Positions 44,523 to 53,511 of a DNA stretch of 64,000 bases are shown here, one piece after another; the stretch's first letter is position 1; every line of letters begins with the position of its first letter. The stretch spans positions 1 through 64,000 of the forward strand of contig JAQGPJ010000058.1 in the NCBI GenBank assembly GCA_028293125.1. Direction: 5' to 3'. The position numbers and the translations under genes are program-made. A model generated the notes under the pieces. The model did no database searches and was not told the DNA's origin. It worked only from the letters and a program-made list of their open reading frames with translations. Origin of the DNA: Verrucomicrobiales bacterium (GTDB lineage Bacteria > Verrucomicrobiota > Verrucomicrobiia > Verrucomicrobiales > V1-33).

Positions 44523-45566
44523 ATGACTCCGCCCGCCCCGACGACGTCCATCTCCGACACGAAGCTGCCCACGGTGGCTGAATGGAAGGCCATGGTCGCC
44601 AAATTCCAGCGCCCCTCCATCAGCAGGGCCGCCTGGCAGATCATCAACTCCGTTGTGCCCTACGCCGCGCTTTGGGCGCTGATGGCCTGGAGCCTGAAAG
44701 GTCCCTACTGGGTCACCCTGCTGCTCGCCGTGCTCACCGGTCTTTTTGTGGTGCGCATTTTCATCATCTTCCACGACTGCGGCCACGGCTCCTACTTCAA
44801 GAGCCGGAAGCTGAACGACATTGCCGGATTCATCACCGGGGTGATCACCTTCACCCCCTACCATCACTGGCGCTGGGAGCACTCCCTGCACCACGCCTCC
44901 TGCGGCGATCTGGAGCGCCGGGGCGTGGGCGACATCTGGACCATGACTGTGAAGGAGTACTGCCAAGCGTCCCCCAAGAGGAAGTTCATCTACCGCGTGG
45001 CCCGGAATCCCATCGTGCTTTTCCTGATCGCGCCGGTGGTGATGTTCATGATCTACCAGCGCATCCCCAGCAAGAAGGCCAACCGCCGGGAAAAGCTCTC
45101 CGTGCACTGGATGAACGCCGCCATCGTGCTGCTCAACGGCCTGCTCATCTGGGCGGTCGGCTTCAAGGAATGGTGCCTGATTCAGATTCCCATCACCATG
45201 GCCGCCGGGGCCGCCGGCGTCTGGATGTTCTACATTCAGCACCAGTATGAGGACGTTTACTGGGAGCATCACCAAGAGTGGGACTATACCAGCGCCGCCC
45301 TGCTCGGCAGCTCCTTTTACAAGCTTCCGCGTATCCTTCAGTGGTTCACCGGCAACATCGGCTTCCACCACATCCATCACCTCAGCCCCCGCATTCCGAA
45401 CTACAATCTGGAGGCCTGCCACAAGTCCCACGAGATTTTCCAGCGCATCAAGCCTATCACTTTTCTTCCCAGCCTGAAGGCCATGCACCTGCGCCTGTGG
45501 GACGAGGAGAACCGTCAGCTGGTCGGTTTCAACTTCCTCCGCCGTCAGGGTCTTCAGGGAAACTGA
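44523..45566 (+). CDS. Fatty acid desaturase
   Basis: The roughly 347-residue membrane protein has the three histidine boxes of acyl-lipid desaturases: HDCGH at 84-88, HSLHH at 120-124 (within HHWRWEHSLHH) and HHIHH at 282-286, plus four hydrophobic segments. These boxes bind a di-iron centre that inserts a double bond into a fatty acyl chain, which helps keep membranes fluid. The ATG at 44523 is preferred to 44454 because the leader between them has no family match. It is followed by a strong Rho-independent terminator, so it is a single-gene unit. The exact double-bond position and acyl carrier are unknown. Confidence 0.93.
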   Translation: MTPPAPTTSISDTKLPTVAEWKAMVAKFQRPSISRAAWQIINSVVPYAALWALMAWSLKGPYWVTLLLAVLTGLFVVRIFIIFHDCGHGSYFKSRKLNDIAGFITGVITFTPYHHWRWEHSLHHASCGDLERRGVGDIWTMTVKEYCQASPKRKFIYRVARNPIVLFLIAPVVMFMIYQRIPSKKANRREKLSVHWMNAAIVLLNGLLIWAVGFKEWCLIQIPITMAAGAAGVWMFYIQHQYEDVYWEHHQEWDYTSAALLGSSFYKLPRILQWFTGNIGFHHIHHLSPRIPNYNLEACHKSHEIFQRIKPITFLPSLKAMHLRLWDEENRQLVGFNFLRRQGLQGN

Positions 45567-45623
45567 GCCTGATGTCAGGCAACGGCTGAACTTGGATTAA
45601 TCACTCATTCCAAACTCAAATTC

Positions 45624-45670
45624 AATCCCGGTGACGGGGGAAGCCCTTTCCCCGCACCGGGATTTTTTTT
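45624..45670 (+). terminator. Strong Rho-independent terminator after the desaturase
   Basis: AATCCCGGTG pairs with CACCGGGATT in a long stem. The inner part, CGGGG against CCCCG, continues it with one bulge, and the stem runs straight into eight T bases. It lies about 60 bases past the desaturase stop. Confidence 0.9.
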
Positions 45671-45773
45671 GGTGAAAATCCACCCCCTCGACGGGTGGCC
45701 GGCCATCAGGCATCAGCCACCAACCCACTATTCATCAGCCAGCTCCGCCTCCGGTTGGCGGCTGCGGCGGATT

Positions 45774-46973
45774 TCATTTTTTGCTGAACGGCAGCCGGAT
45801 CACATTTCCGGTGATGACCCGCAGCTCCTTCACCCGGGTGCCATCGCTCCAACTGCCGCGGCCCCGCTGGGCGGCGGTGTTGCCGAGCGCCTGGCCGCGG
45901 TTCCGACCGGTGAAGGCCGTCTCGCAAAGGGCGTCAAAAAGGCGCCAATGGTCAAAGTCCATGGCGTCCGGTGCGTAGAAGGTCTCCGCATACACCGGAC
46001 AGTGAATCCGGGAGTGCATCCATTCCCGCCCATGCGGAGTCTGCAGCAGCCAGCGCAGCGGGCTGTAGTCCCCCAGGGCCACGCCGAGCGCGGCCTTCAG
46101 CTGGGTGGGAAACGAGCCCGGCGGCGGCTCGCCGGGGGAATTGCAGAAATCGCACGGCGGCGAGCACGGGGCGTAGTGATTGCCCCGCAGTGGGGGACTG
46201 CCCCGCTCGTCCGTGAGAAAATAAACCAGATTCCGGTCCGCCTCCGGCAGATGGCCGGCTCCCTGGTAAATACGCACCGCGTCGACATCCCCCACCACAG
46301 CATCCCGGTCCCCAGCCACGGACAGCAGCAGCGTGCCGGTGGGAATGGTGCGCAGATCGTGCAGATCCAAGCCGATGCTGTCCGGGGTGCGGCGGGTGCC
46401 GCCAGGCTGCACGCACATCAGCGCCTTCGGTGGCGGCAGGCCCTCGTTTGCCGCGCCGGCAGCCAGATTGGCCGACAGCACCGCCCCCATGGAGTGACCC
46501 ACATAGGCCACCTGTCCGGGTTTGAGCTTTACATGGTCCCCCTGCCCCGCCTGCCTCAGGGCATCCCGCAGGGCTTGGACGGTGCTGGTGTAAAAACCGG
46601 GCGGATTGCTGAACAGCGTCGTCTGATACCGGGGAAACAGCACCACATTCCCCCTTCGCAGCAGATGTTCAATCCACGCTCCGTACAGCCAGGGATCCAG
46701 AGCCGCCCACCCGTGCATGAACACCACTAGCGGAGCCTCCGCCGGCACCGGGTCCGCAGGCTCGAAAAGCCAGCAGGCCGTGGCTCCGGCACCCACCACT
46801 GTCTGACTCCAGCTGGCGTGGATGTAGTCCGAACTCCCCGGTCCGGAGACACGCTGCCCCGGAGGCAAGGGACGCATCGGGGCCGGCTCCGCCCCCATGG
46901 AGGAGGGCGCTGCACCCCAGCCCAGCACAAGGGATGCACCCAAAGCCGCCGCCAACCGCACAGGATTATTCAT
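45774..46973 (-). CDS. Secreted alpha/beta hydrolase (serine, GHSMG)
   Basis: The 399-residue protein has a signal peptide (1-28, ending SSMGA) and an alpha/beta hydrolase fold: oxyanion-hole HGW at about 87-89, nucleophile elbow GHSMG (159-163, S161) and an acidic candidate in VAGDRDAVVG. Relatives include secreted lipase/esterase-like and dienelactone-hydrolase-like enzymes; the substrate is not evident. A GNHYAPCSPPCDF segment could contain the catalytic histidine (the histidine of GNHYAP) and a disulfide pair. It is divergent from the second DUF1549/1553 operon, with a compound repeat element in the gap. Confidence 0.85.
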   Translation of the reverse strand: MNNPVRLAAALGASLVLGWGAAPSSMGAEPAPMRPLPPGQRVSGPGSSDYIHASWSQTVVGAGATACWLFEPADPVPAEAPLVVFMHGWAALDPWLYGAWIEHLLRRGNVVLFPRYQTTLFSNPPGFYTSTVQALRDALRQAGQGDHVKLKPGQVAYVGHSMGAVLSANLAAGAANEGLPPPKALMCVQPGGTRRTPDSIGLDLHDLRTIPTGTLLLSVAGDRDAVVGDVDAVRIYQGAGHLPEADRNLVYFLTDERGSPPLRGNHYAPCSPPCDFCNSPGEPPPGSFPTQLKAALGVALGDYSPLRWLLQTPHGREWMHSRIHCPVYAETFYAPDAMDFDHWRLFDALCETAFTGRNRGQALGNTAAQRGRGSWSDGTRVKELRVITGNVIRLPFSKK

Positions 46974-47021
46974 GAATTGAAATAATAGCGTCGTTTCAGA
47001 ACCGGTCTTTCGGGAAAAAGA

Positions 47022-47096
47022 GGTGAAAGGGTTCAGGATTCAGTGGACTGAGTGGACAAGCGGCCGGGAAGCGCTGTTTCTGAAAACCGAAAACTC
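47022..47096. repeat. Compound repeat element before operon 2
   Basis: Heptamers GGTGAAA, GGGTTCA and GGATTCA (47022-47042) are followed by 9-mers GTGGACTGA and GTGGACAAG (47043-47060), then a 19-base core and CTGAAAA, CCGAAAA (47080-47093). Three unit types found separately elsewhere are joined here. It occupies the divergent gap between the hydrolase gene and the DUF1549/1553 gene, shortly before the translation start at 47149. Confidence 0.72.
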
Positions 47097-47148
47097 CCCT
47101 GCCCCCTCCCCTGAAAGCCCCCCGTTCTCCAAACGTAATGATTTCCGC

Positions 47149-49398
47149 ATGTTTCCGTCCCCTTTCCGGCTGCCGGCGCTGATTTCCGCCTGCCTCGCCG
47201 CAGCATCCATGGCGGGTGCTGAACCCCCGGCATCGGAGCCCTCAGCCGCGCCGCCCGCCCCTCCCTCCTTTGTCCACGAGGTCATGCCCATCCTCAGCAA
47301 GACCGGGTGCAATATGGGGGCCTGCCATGGCAGCGGGTCCGGGAAAGGAAACCTGAAACTCTCCCTGCGGGGCGAATCCCCGGAGACGGACTTCGCCACC
47401 CTGACGCAGAACCTCCACAGCAAGCGGCTGGACATTAACGATCCCGATGCCAGTTTTTTCCTGAAAAAGCCGGCCAAACTGACGGATCACGAGGGTGGCA
47501 AGCGCTTCGACCCCGGATCGGAGGAGTATCAAATCCTGCGCGACTGGATCGCGGGCGGGGCCAAATACGATGTTCCCGAGGCCCCGGTCCTGACCAAACT
47601 GACGGTTTCGCCGGAGAGCGGCATCTTCGCCGATCCCGTGCGGGAGGTGCAGCTGCAGGCCACCGCCACTTTCTCCGACAATACCACGCGCGATGTCACA
47701 CGCTGGGCGGTTTACGAGCCCTCCAACCTGCTCCCTGTGGTCTCCCCCGGCGGGCTGGTGAAGGCGGGGAAAGCCGGTGAAACCACGGTGGTGGTCCGCT
47801 TCGAGCAGCTCAAAACCCCGGTGCGGCTGGCTTTTATCGAAAACCGGCCGGATTTTGTCTGGACCGCCCTGCCGCCCTCCGGGTTTGTGGACGAGCTGAT
47901 CTTCGCCAAGCTCAAAAAAATGCGCACGCCGCCCTCGCCGGTCTGCGATGACGCCATCTTTGTCCGCCGCGCCCACCTTGATCTCACCGGCCGGGTCCCC
48001 ACCCGCGCCGAGGCGGAGGACTTCCTGAACGACGGCAAGGCCGACAAGCGCGCCAAACTGATCGACGCTCTGATGGCCACTCCAGCCTTCGCGGACCACT
48101 GGGCCATGAAATGGGCGGATCTGCTGCGGGTGGAGGAGCGGATCCTCGACACCAAAGGCGTCGCCGCCTTCCACAGCTGGATCCGGCAATGCGTGGCCGA
48201 CGATGTGCCGCTGGACCAGTTTGCCCGCGCGGTCACCGCCACCACCGGCAGCACTTACCAGAATCCCCCCGCCAACTACTACCGTTCCCTTCGTGAGCCC
48301 ACCCAGCGCGCGGAGGCCACCGCCCAGGTCTTCCTGGGCACGCGGCTGGGCTGCGCCAAGTGCCACAACCATCCCTTCGAGCGTTGGACGCAGGATGACT
48401 ACTACCGCTTCTCTGCCGTCTTCGACGGCATCGATTACAATATCCTCAAAAACGACCGGAAGGACGAGAACGACAAACTGGAGTTCGTCGGGGAACAGGT
48501 GGTCCTGCTGACGGGGAAACAGGAGCTGAAGCACCCCAAAACCGGCAAATTCCCCGAGGCCGCGGTACTCGGCTCCCAGGAGAACCTGCCCGCCGGCAAC
48601 CACCTTGAGCAACTGGCGGAATGGATGACCCGGCCGGAGAACCCCCTCTTCGCCCGTGTGCAGGTGAACCGTGTGTGGTCGCACCTGATGGGCACGGGAT
48701 TGGTGGACCCCATCGACGATTTCCGCCTGACCAACCCGCCGTCCAATCCGGAGCTGCTGGACGCCCTGACGGACTTTTTCCTCAAAAACGGCATGAAGGC
48801 CAAGCCGCTGATCCGCCTGATCTGCCAGTCACGCGCCTGGCAGTGGTCCAGCGTGCCCGTGCCCGGCAACGCCGGCGACGCCCTGAACTACTCCCACCCC
48901 ATCGTCCGCCGCCTGCCTGCGGAGCCGCTGCTGGACTCCATTCACCGCGTGCTGGATATGAAGCCCGGATTCGGCAGCTATCCCGGCGTGGAAACCGCGG
49001 CGGCCATTCCCGGCGTGCTGTTCACCGGCCGCCGCTCGAAAGCGCAGGAGGACGACCGCTTCCTGAAACAGTTCGGCAAGTCGCCCCGCACCACCACCTG
49101 CGGCTGTGAGCGCAACGACGAAAGCTCTCTTTCCCAAGTCTTCACCCTCACCAGCGGCCCCGGCGTGGCCGGGCTCATCGCCAGCCCGGACAACCGCCTC
49201 ACCACCTTGGCCGCCAAGGACTTCGATCAGAAAGAGGCCCTGCGCGACCTCTTTTGGCGCAGCCTCACCCGCGCGCCGTCCGAAGCCGAGATGAACCACC
49301 TGCTGCCCCTGCTGAAGGACCCCGCCGGCCGCCGCGCTGCATTGGAGGACATCGTCTGGAGCCTGATCAACTCAAAGGAGTTCATTCTGCGGCATTGA
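47149..49398 (+). CDS. DUF1549/DUF1553 cytochrome-like protein (operon 2)
   Basis: The ATG at 47149 opens a 749-residue secreted protein with a signal peptide (1-24, SMAGA). The heme-like segment GCNMGACHGSGSGKG has CX4CH spacing (C54, C59, H60). An Ig-like region, the DUF1549 core with a canonical CAKCH and HNHPFERWTQDDYYRF, and the DUF1553 part ending INSKEFILRH follow. It is the paralogue of the operon 1 protein but lacks the first Ig domain. The upstream ATG at 47023 lies inside the repeat element, so it is rejected as the start. It should be the first gene of a five-gene operon (47149-53492). Its activity is unknown, but exported redox or polymer-binding roles have been suggested for the family. 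Confidence 0.91.
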   Translation: MFPSPFRLPALISACLAAASMAGAEPPASEPSAAPPAPPSFVHEVMPILSKTGCNMGACHGSGSGKGNLKLSLRGESPETDFATLTQNLHSKRLDINDPDASFFLKKPAKLTDHEGGKRFDPGSEEYQILRDWIAGGAKYDVPEAPVLTKLTVSPESGIFADPVREVQLQATATFSDNTTRDVTRWAVYEPSNLLPVVSPGGLVKAGKAGETTVVVRFEQLKTPVRLAFIENRPDFVWTALPPSGFVDELIFAKLKKMRTPPSPVCDDAIFVRRAHLDLTGRVPTRAEAEDFLNDGKADKRAKLIDALMATPAFADHWAMKWADLLRVEERILDTKGVAAFHSWIRQCVADDVPLDQFARAVTATTGSTYQNPPANYYRSLREPTQRAEATAQVFLGTRLGCAKCHNHPFERWTQDDYYRFSAVFDGIDYNILKNDRKDENDKLEFVGEQVVLLTGKQELKHPKTGKFPEAAVLGSQENLPAGNHLEQLAEWMTRPENPLFARVQVNRVWSHLMGTGLVDPIDDFRLTNPPSNPELLDALTDFFLKNGMKAKPLIRLICQSRAWQWSSVPVPGNAGDALNYSHPIVRRLPAEPLLDSIHRVLDMKPGFGSYPGVETAAAIPGVLFTGRRSKAQEDDRFLKQFGKSPRTTTCGCERNDESSLSQVFTLTSGPGVAGLIASPDNRLTTLAAKDFDQKEALRDLFWRSLTRAPSEAEMNHLLPLLKDPAGRRAALEDIVWSLINSKEFILRH

Positions 49399-49433
49399 GC
49401 CATCTGACTTCCCGAGCCGGAAAATTGCTTTTT

Positions 49434-49910
49434 ATGACCGCTGCGAGAAGTGCCAAAACATGGGGGCATATGGTGCTTCTGGGGGTTGTGCTCTTGGTGC
49501 TCCTTCCATTCTGCGCCTTGGCTCTCATTATGCCTGTCGGCATTATTGGGGCCTACTTTGATCGGGGAGCCAAAATTGGCAGCAATGAGCTTAAATTTGT
49601 ATTGCTTTGCCTGTTTCCAGTCTCCTTCTGGGTGTATGGGATGTGGATGCTGATCCGTCTGTGGCGGGGACACGTGCGTTTCGCGCGTGCCGGACTGCTG
49701 GTCTTTTACTTCATTGTGGCGGTTTTTTGTGGAATTGGAGCTTGTGGAGCTTGGGAAAGGAATGGGGAAAAGTTTTATCTTTTTGAACCGCCGGATCAAA
49801 GAATGATTATTGGGCTGCTTCTTACCCCCATCGTCATCACTCTTCTCATGTCCCCCGCTTCAGGAATGCCGGAGGCCCATGCTGAAATACAGTCTCGAGA
49901 ACAGCTCTGA
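49434..49910 (+). CDS. Small membrane protein between DUF1549 and DUF1501
   Basis: The 158-residue product from the ATG at 49434 has about four hydrophobic segments (VLLGVVLLVLLPFCALALIM, FVLLCLFPVSFWVYGMWMLI, LLVFYFIVAVFCGIGACG and IIGLLLTPIVITLLM). No family is recognised. It begins 35 bases after the DUF1549/1553 stop and ends 28 bases before DUF1501, so it is positioned as an internal operon gene. It may be a membrane partner for the exported DUF1549/DUF1501 pair, though no direct evidence exists. A longer start within the preceding gene is unlikely. Confidence 0.62.
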   Translation: MTAARSAKTWGHMVLLGVVLLVLLPFCALALIMPVGIIGAYFDRGAKIGSNELKFVLLCLFPVSFWVYGMWMLIRLWRGHVRFARAGLLVFYFIVAVFCGIGACGAWERNGEKFYLFEPPDQRMIIGLLLTPIVITLLMSPASGMPEAHAEIQSREQL

Positions 49911-49938
49911 ACTGATCGTGTCCCTGCTGATGTAACCT

Positions 49939-51342
49939 ATGTCCCCCTTTGCCTGCCCCTCCTTCCACACCTCGGCCAATCTCTCGCGCCGGTCCATGCT
50001 GCGGGCCGGGACGCTGGGGATGCTGGGGCTTTCCCTGCCGAAGATCCTTCAGGCGTCCAGCCAGTACACCGGGCCGAAGCCGCCGGTCAGGGCGAAAAAT
50101 GTCATTTTCCTGTTCCAGTGGGGCGGGCCAAGCCATCTGGAGACCTTCGACATGAAGCCGGGGGCCAGGGACGATTACCGGGGGCCGCACCGTCCCATGC
50201 GCTCGGCCTCGCCGGAGATCGAGGTCAACGACCGGCTGCCAAAAACCGCCGCCATCATGGACAAGGTGACGCTGATCCGCAGCGTGCATCACACGATGAC
50301 CAACCACAACTCCGCCGGCTACTATGCCCTGACCGGCAAGGCCCCGCCCAGCGACGACCAGCGGCTGCGCGAGTCCATCGACCTTTTTCCGGGCTATGGC
50401 TCCGTGGCCTCGAGCCTGCTGGAGCGGCAGGATGCCACGATGCCGACGTTCGTCTCTTATCCCCACATCATTGCGGACGGCACGCCCACGCCGGGTCAGT
50501 TCGCCAGTTTCCTGGGCAAAAAGAACGACCCCCTGTATGTGCCGTCGGATCCGAACGACCCGAATTTCAGCCTGCCGCAGTTCAGTCTGCCGGCGGGCCT
50601 GAGCATCGACCGTCTGCGGCACCGGCGCGGACTGCAGCAGTTCATCGACCGGCAGGCGCGGCTGATGGACTACAGCGGCGAGGCCCAGGGATTGGACGAA
50701 TACTATGCCAAGGCCTTGGCGATGCTGGGCAGCCCCCGCATCCGCGACGCCTTCAACATCGCCGCCGAGCCTGAAAAGATGCGGGAGGCCTACGGCCGCA
50801 CCCCCTACGGCCAAGGCTGCCTGCTGGCGCGCCGGCTCGCGGAGAGCGGCGTGCGCTTCACCACCTGCTACTTCAGCGACAACATCGGCGGCCAGCGCAC
50901 GGACAGCGGCGGCTGGGACACGCACGGGTTCAACAACACCCGCATGTTCCCCATCATCGAGCAGTATCACCTGCCCATCACCGAGCAGACCCTGCCCACG
51001 CTGATCCTGGATCTGGAGCAGCGGGGCATGCTGGACGAGACGCTGGTCGTCTGGATGGGGGAATTCGGGCGCACCCCGAAGATCAACGGCAGTATCAGCC
51101 GTGACCACTGGCCGCAGTGCTACACCGTGCTGCTGGCCGGCGGCGGGGTGAAACGCGGATACGTTCACGGGGCCAGCGATGAAACGGGCAGCAAGCCGGC
51201 GGAGAACCCCGTGACCCCGGATGATATTGCGGCCACCATCTACCACCTGATGGGCATCGACTCCCGCAGCGAGGTCATGGATGCCCAGGGGCGGCCTATC
51301 ATGATCTCCAGCGGCAATCCCATCCTGGAGGTGATCGCCTGA
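49939..51342 (+). CDS. DUF1501 protein with Tat-like signal (operon 2)
   Basis: The 467-residue protein has a twin-arginine-like leader (LSRRSMLRAGTLGMLGLSLP) and the DUF1501 motifs FLFQWGGPSHLETFDMKP near residue 55, GGWDTHGFN near residue 325 and EFGRTPKINGSISRDHWP near residue 375. It is the second DUF1501 member in the window and differs from the first in its N-terminal half. The adjacent DUF1549/1553 protein is its usual companion. The next gene, encoding a VWA protein, begins 115 bases after a stop followed by a T8 run, which could end some transcripts early. Confidence 0.91.
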   Translation: MSPFACPSFHTSANLSRRSMLRAGTLGMLGLSLPKILQASSQYTGPKPPVRAKNVIFLFQWGGPSHLETFDMKPGARDDYRGPHRPMRSASPEIEVNDRLPKTAAIMDKVTLIRSVHHTMTNHNSAGYYALTGKAPPSDDQRLRESIDLFPGYGSVASSLLERQDATMPTFVSYPHIIADGTPTPGQFASFLGKKNDPLYVPSDPNDPNFSLPQFSLPAGLSIDRLRHRRGLQQFIDRQARLMDYSGEAQGLDEYYAKALAMLGSPRIRDAFNIAAEPEKMREAYGRTPYGQGCLLARRLAESGVRFTTCYFSDNIGGQRTDSGGWDTHGFNNTRMFPIIEQYHLPITEQTLPTLILDLEQRGMLDETLVVWMGEFGRTPKINGSISRDHWPQCYTVLLAGGGVKRGYVHGASDETGSKPAENPVTPDDIAATIYHLMGIDSRSEVMDAQGRPIMISSGNPILEVIA

Positions 51343-51457
51343 TTTTTTTTGGGGGGGTTTGAGAATTGATCCAGGGAGCAGCAGGTCTGTTTCGTTCTGA
51401 AAAAGATGGCCAAGCAGGCCTGCGTGCCGTAAATTTGGCGTTCCCCTTTCCGAAATT

Positions 51458-52660
51458 ATGGATAACCCCTCCACCACTCCCCAGGACTCCGCCGGCCAGC
51501 CGGTGGACCCTTGGGCGGAACCCGACACCGCAGGCCACGCCATCCACGGAAGCCCGGTGATCGTGGACCGTCCCTCCCTGTGGCAGCGGATGGGCGGCGG
51601 CAGCCTCAGCATCAGCGTGGTGCTGCACACAGTGCTGATCCTCCTCGCCCTTGTCTGGTATATCAGCTCCTCGGTGACCCCGCCTCCGGAGCAGGTGGAC
51701 TTCCTCCCCGGCGGCGGGGGGGGCGGCAAGGGAACGGCGGAAAAGCTGGCCATCAAAAAACGGCAGGCGGTCTCCATGGCCACCCCCAAAGTGCGCATCG
51801 CCAGCACGGCCACCTCCTCCATCGCACTGCCGGATATCCAGACCTCCATCTCCACCCTCAGCGCCCTCAGCCAGAACACCACCATGGGCGGGGGGCTCGG
51901 CGGCGGTTCGGACGGTCTGAACGGCAGCGGATCCGGCGGCATGCGCGGCAATGGCCGGGGCACCGGCATGGGGCCGGGCAGCGGCGCGGGTTTTGTCAGC
52001 GTGCCCATGATTTTCGGCAATAAAATCGACGCCAAGCGCCTGGCGGTGGTGCTGGACATGTCCGGTTCCATGTATGCCTTCATGCCCCTCGTCATCAAGG
52101 AGGTGGACAAGGTCGCCGCCGGCTCCACCATCGTGCTGCACTACGGCTGCGGGCTGGGCGCGGAGGAGGACAACCGCATCAGAATCGAGGAGACGGCCGG
52201 CGGGGACTTCGAGAAGAGCCGCATTTATGTCAATCTGAAGGAGTCCCAGACCGTGGGCATGACCACCGATGAGCGCAGCAAGCTGCTCGACATGGTCAAA
52301 AAGCGGGCCAAAACCTACTTTGTGCCCTCCGACACCGTGAGCACCACCTGGGCCGCCCTCATGGCCGAGCGTCTGAAGGATGTGGATGCGGTTTACTGGT
52401 TCAGCGACTTCGCCGACCCCATCACGGATGAACGCATCAAGGACGTGGCCCGCAAGCTCAAAGCCCGCCGCCAGAAGCTCTACATCCAGCCCTCCAATCC
52501 GGAATGGCGCATCGCCGGCAACGCGATGGCGGCCAATGTCGCCAAACTGAAGGAGGAGATTGTTGACCCCAGCGGCGGAAAGGTGATCGATGTGGACCTG
52601 AAAAAGCAGTCGGAGGAGGCCAAATCCGATCAGAAGCCCGGGGATTCGTCCATGAAGTGA
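51458..52660 (+). CDS. Membrane-anchored VWA-domain protein
   Basis: The 400-residue protein has one N-terminal transmembrane helix (about 50-70), then a glycine-rich and serine/threonine-rich linker (about 85-180). A von Willebrand A-like domain follows, whose metal-ion-dependent adhesion site starts D-M-S-G-S (D200, S202, S204). It also contains KDVDAVYWFSDFADPITDER near residue 307. VWA domains bind protein partners through a metal ion, often in chaperone-like or assembly roles. The N-terminal layout (helix then PPPEQV and GGGGGGKG) recalls proteins beside ExbD-like transporters. It lies downstream of DUF1501 and upstream of an FHA protein, suggesting an envelope assembly or regulatory complex (inference). 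Confidence 0.8.
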   Translation: MDNPSTTPQDSAGQPVDPWAEPDTAGHAIHGSPVIVDRPSLWQRMGGGSLSISVVLHTVLILLALVWYISSSVTPPPEQVDFLPGGGGGGKGTAEKLAIKKRQAVSMATPKVRIASTATSSIALPDIQTSISTLSALSQNTTMGGGLGGGSDGLNGSGSGGMRGNGRGTGMGPGSGAGFVSVPMIFGNKIDAKRLAVVLDMSGSMYAFMPLVIKEVDKVAAGSTIVLHYGCGLGAEEDNRIRIEETAGGDFEKSRIYVNLKESQTVGMTTDERSKLLDMVKKRAKTYFVPSDTVSTTWAALMAERLKDVDAVYWFSDFADPITDERIKDVARKLKARRQKLYIQPSNPEWRIAGNAMAANVAKLKEEIVDPSGGKVIDVDLKKQSEEAKSDQKPGDSSMK

Positions 52661-52886
52661 TGGTGACCCCGGCGGATTTCCCTGCGCCTGCGGGCAGGAA
52701 CCACGGAAATGGAGCACCGCCCACCGATGAAACGGGATTTGGAATGCCTCTGTCCGGAAAGTCCGCGATACGCCGTAGGGAAATCCTTTTGTTTACCACC
52801 TTGGAGAAACAGACTCTTGTCGGAATTCGTCCGTGGCGCTACACACGGCACCGCAGGTTTTTGAGCTGATTTTCCCGCTTCCCCAC

Positions 52887-53492
52887 ATGCCCAAGCTTAT
52901 CATTCACCATCCGGACGGCACCCAGGCGAAATACGGTCTGAACGGGCCGGGCTTCAGCATCGGACGTGCAGCGGACAACGACATTGTCCTGCCTCCCGGA
53001 GCCTCCTCGAGCCAGCACGCGGTCATCCGCCTGAATGAAACCGGGGACTACACGGTCACGGATCTCGACTCCACCAACAAAACCCAGGTCAACGGGCGGG
53101 CCGTCCAGACTTCCCCTCTGAGACATGGGGACAGCCTCATCTTCGGCGATATTGCCGCCAGCTATTTCTCGGAAATCCCCGTCACCGGCACCGATTACGA
53201 GGATCCTCCGACCCAGATTTACGAGAAGCCCGGAGCCACCCGCTCCAGCCGGGCCCCCTCCCCGGCTCCCGTTCAGGCACCGGCTGTGCCCCAGGCTTAC
53301 CTGCCGCAGCCAGCCCACAGCCTTCACCGCCCCGGGCGCCGCAGCAGCGCCTCCGGCGACGGCGGCTGCTTCTCCATCATCGTCATGGGCTTCGTGATTC
53401 CCGCCGCTTTCTTCTGCGGTCTCGTGGTCCGCCATCACCAAAGCACCAACACCTGGTTCTGGGATTATCTGCGGGATTATCTGCACAGTTAG
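52887..53492 (+). CDS. FHA-domain membrane protein
   Basis: The 201-residue protein begins with a forkhead-associated domain (about 1-95): GFSIGRAADNDIVLPPGASS, SSQHAVIRLNETG and DLDSTNKTQVNG, with the conserved GR at 26-27, SSQH at 41-44 and NG pair near 69-70. FHA domains bind phosphothreonine peptides. After a proline-rich linker a C-terminal transmembrane helix (about 165-187) anchors it, with the FHA domain presumably cytoplasmic. The ATG at 52887 matches the domain start; an upstream ATG at 52833 is rejected. As the final gene of operon 2 it hints at control by a serine/threonine kinase encoded elsewhere. Confidence 0.88.
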   Translation: MPKLIIHHPDGTQAKYGLNGPGFSIGRAADNDIVLPPGASSSQHAVIRLNETGDYTVTDLDSTNKTQVNGRAVQTSPLRHGDSLIFGDIAASYFSEIPVTGTDYEDPPTQIYEKPGATRSSRAPSPAPVQAPAVPQAYLPQPAHSLHRPGRRSSASGDGGCFSIIVMGFVIPAAFFCGLVVRHHQSTNTWFWDYLRDYLHS

Positions 53493-53511
53493 GACAGGGC
53501 GGCGCTCCGGA

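Noticed and set aside
45703-45742. CATCAGC-rich stretch near the hydrolase gene as a full member of the heptamer repeat family.
   Set aside because: The period is seen only loosely and the units are too degenerate to claim; it is mentioned as a weak candidate only.
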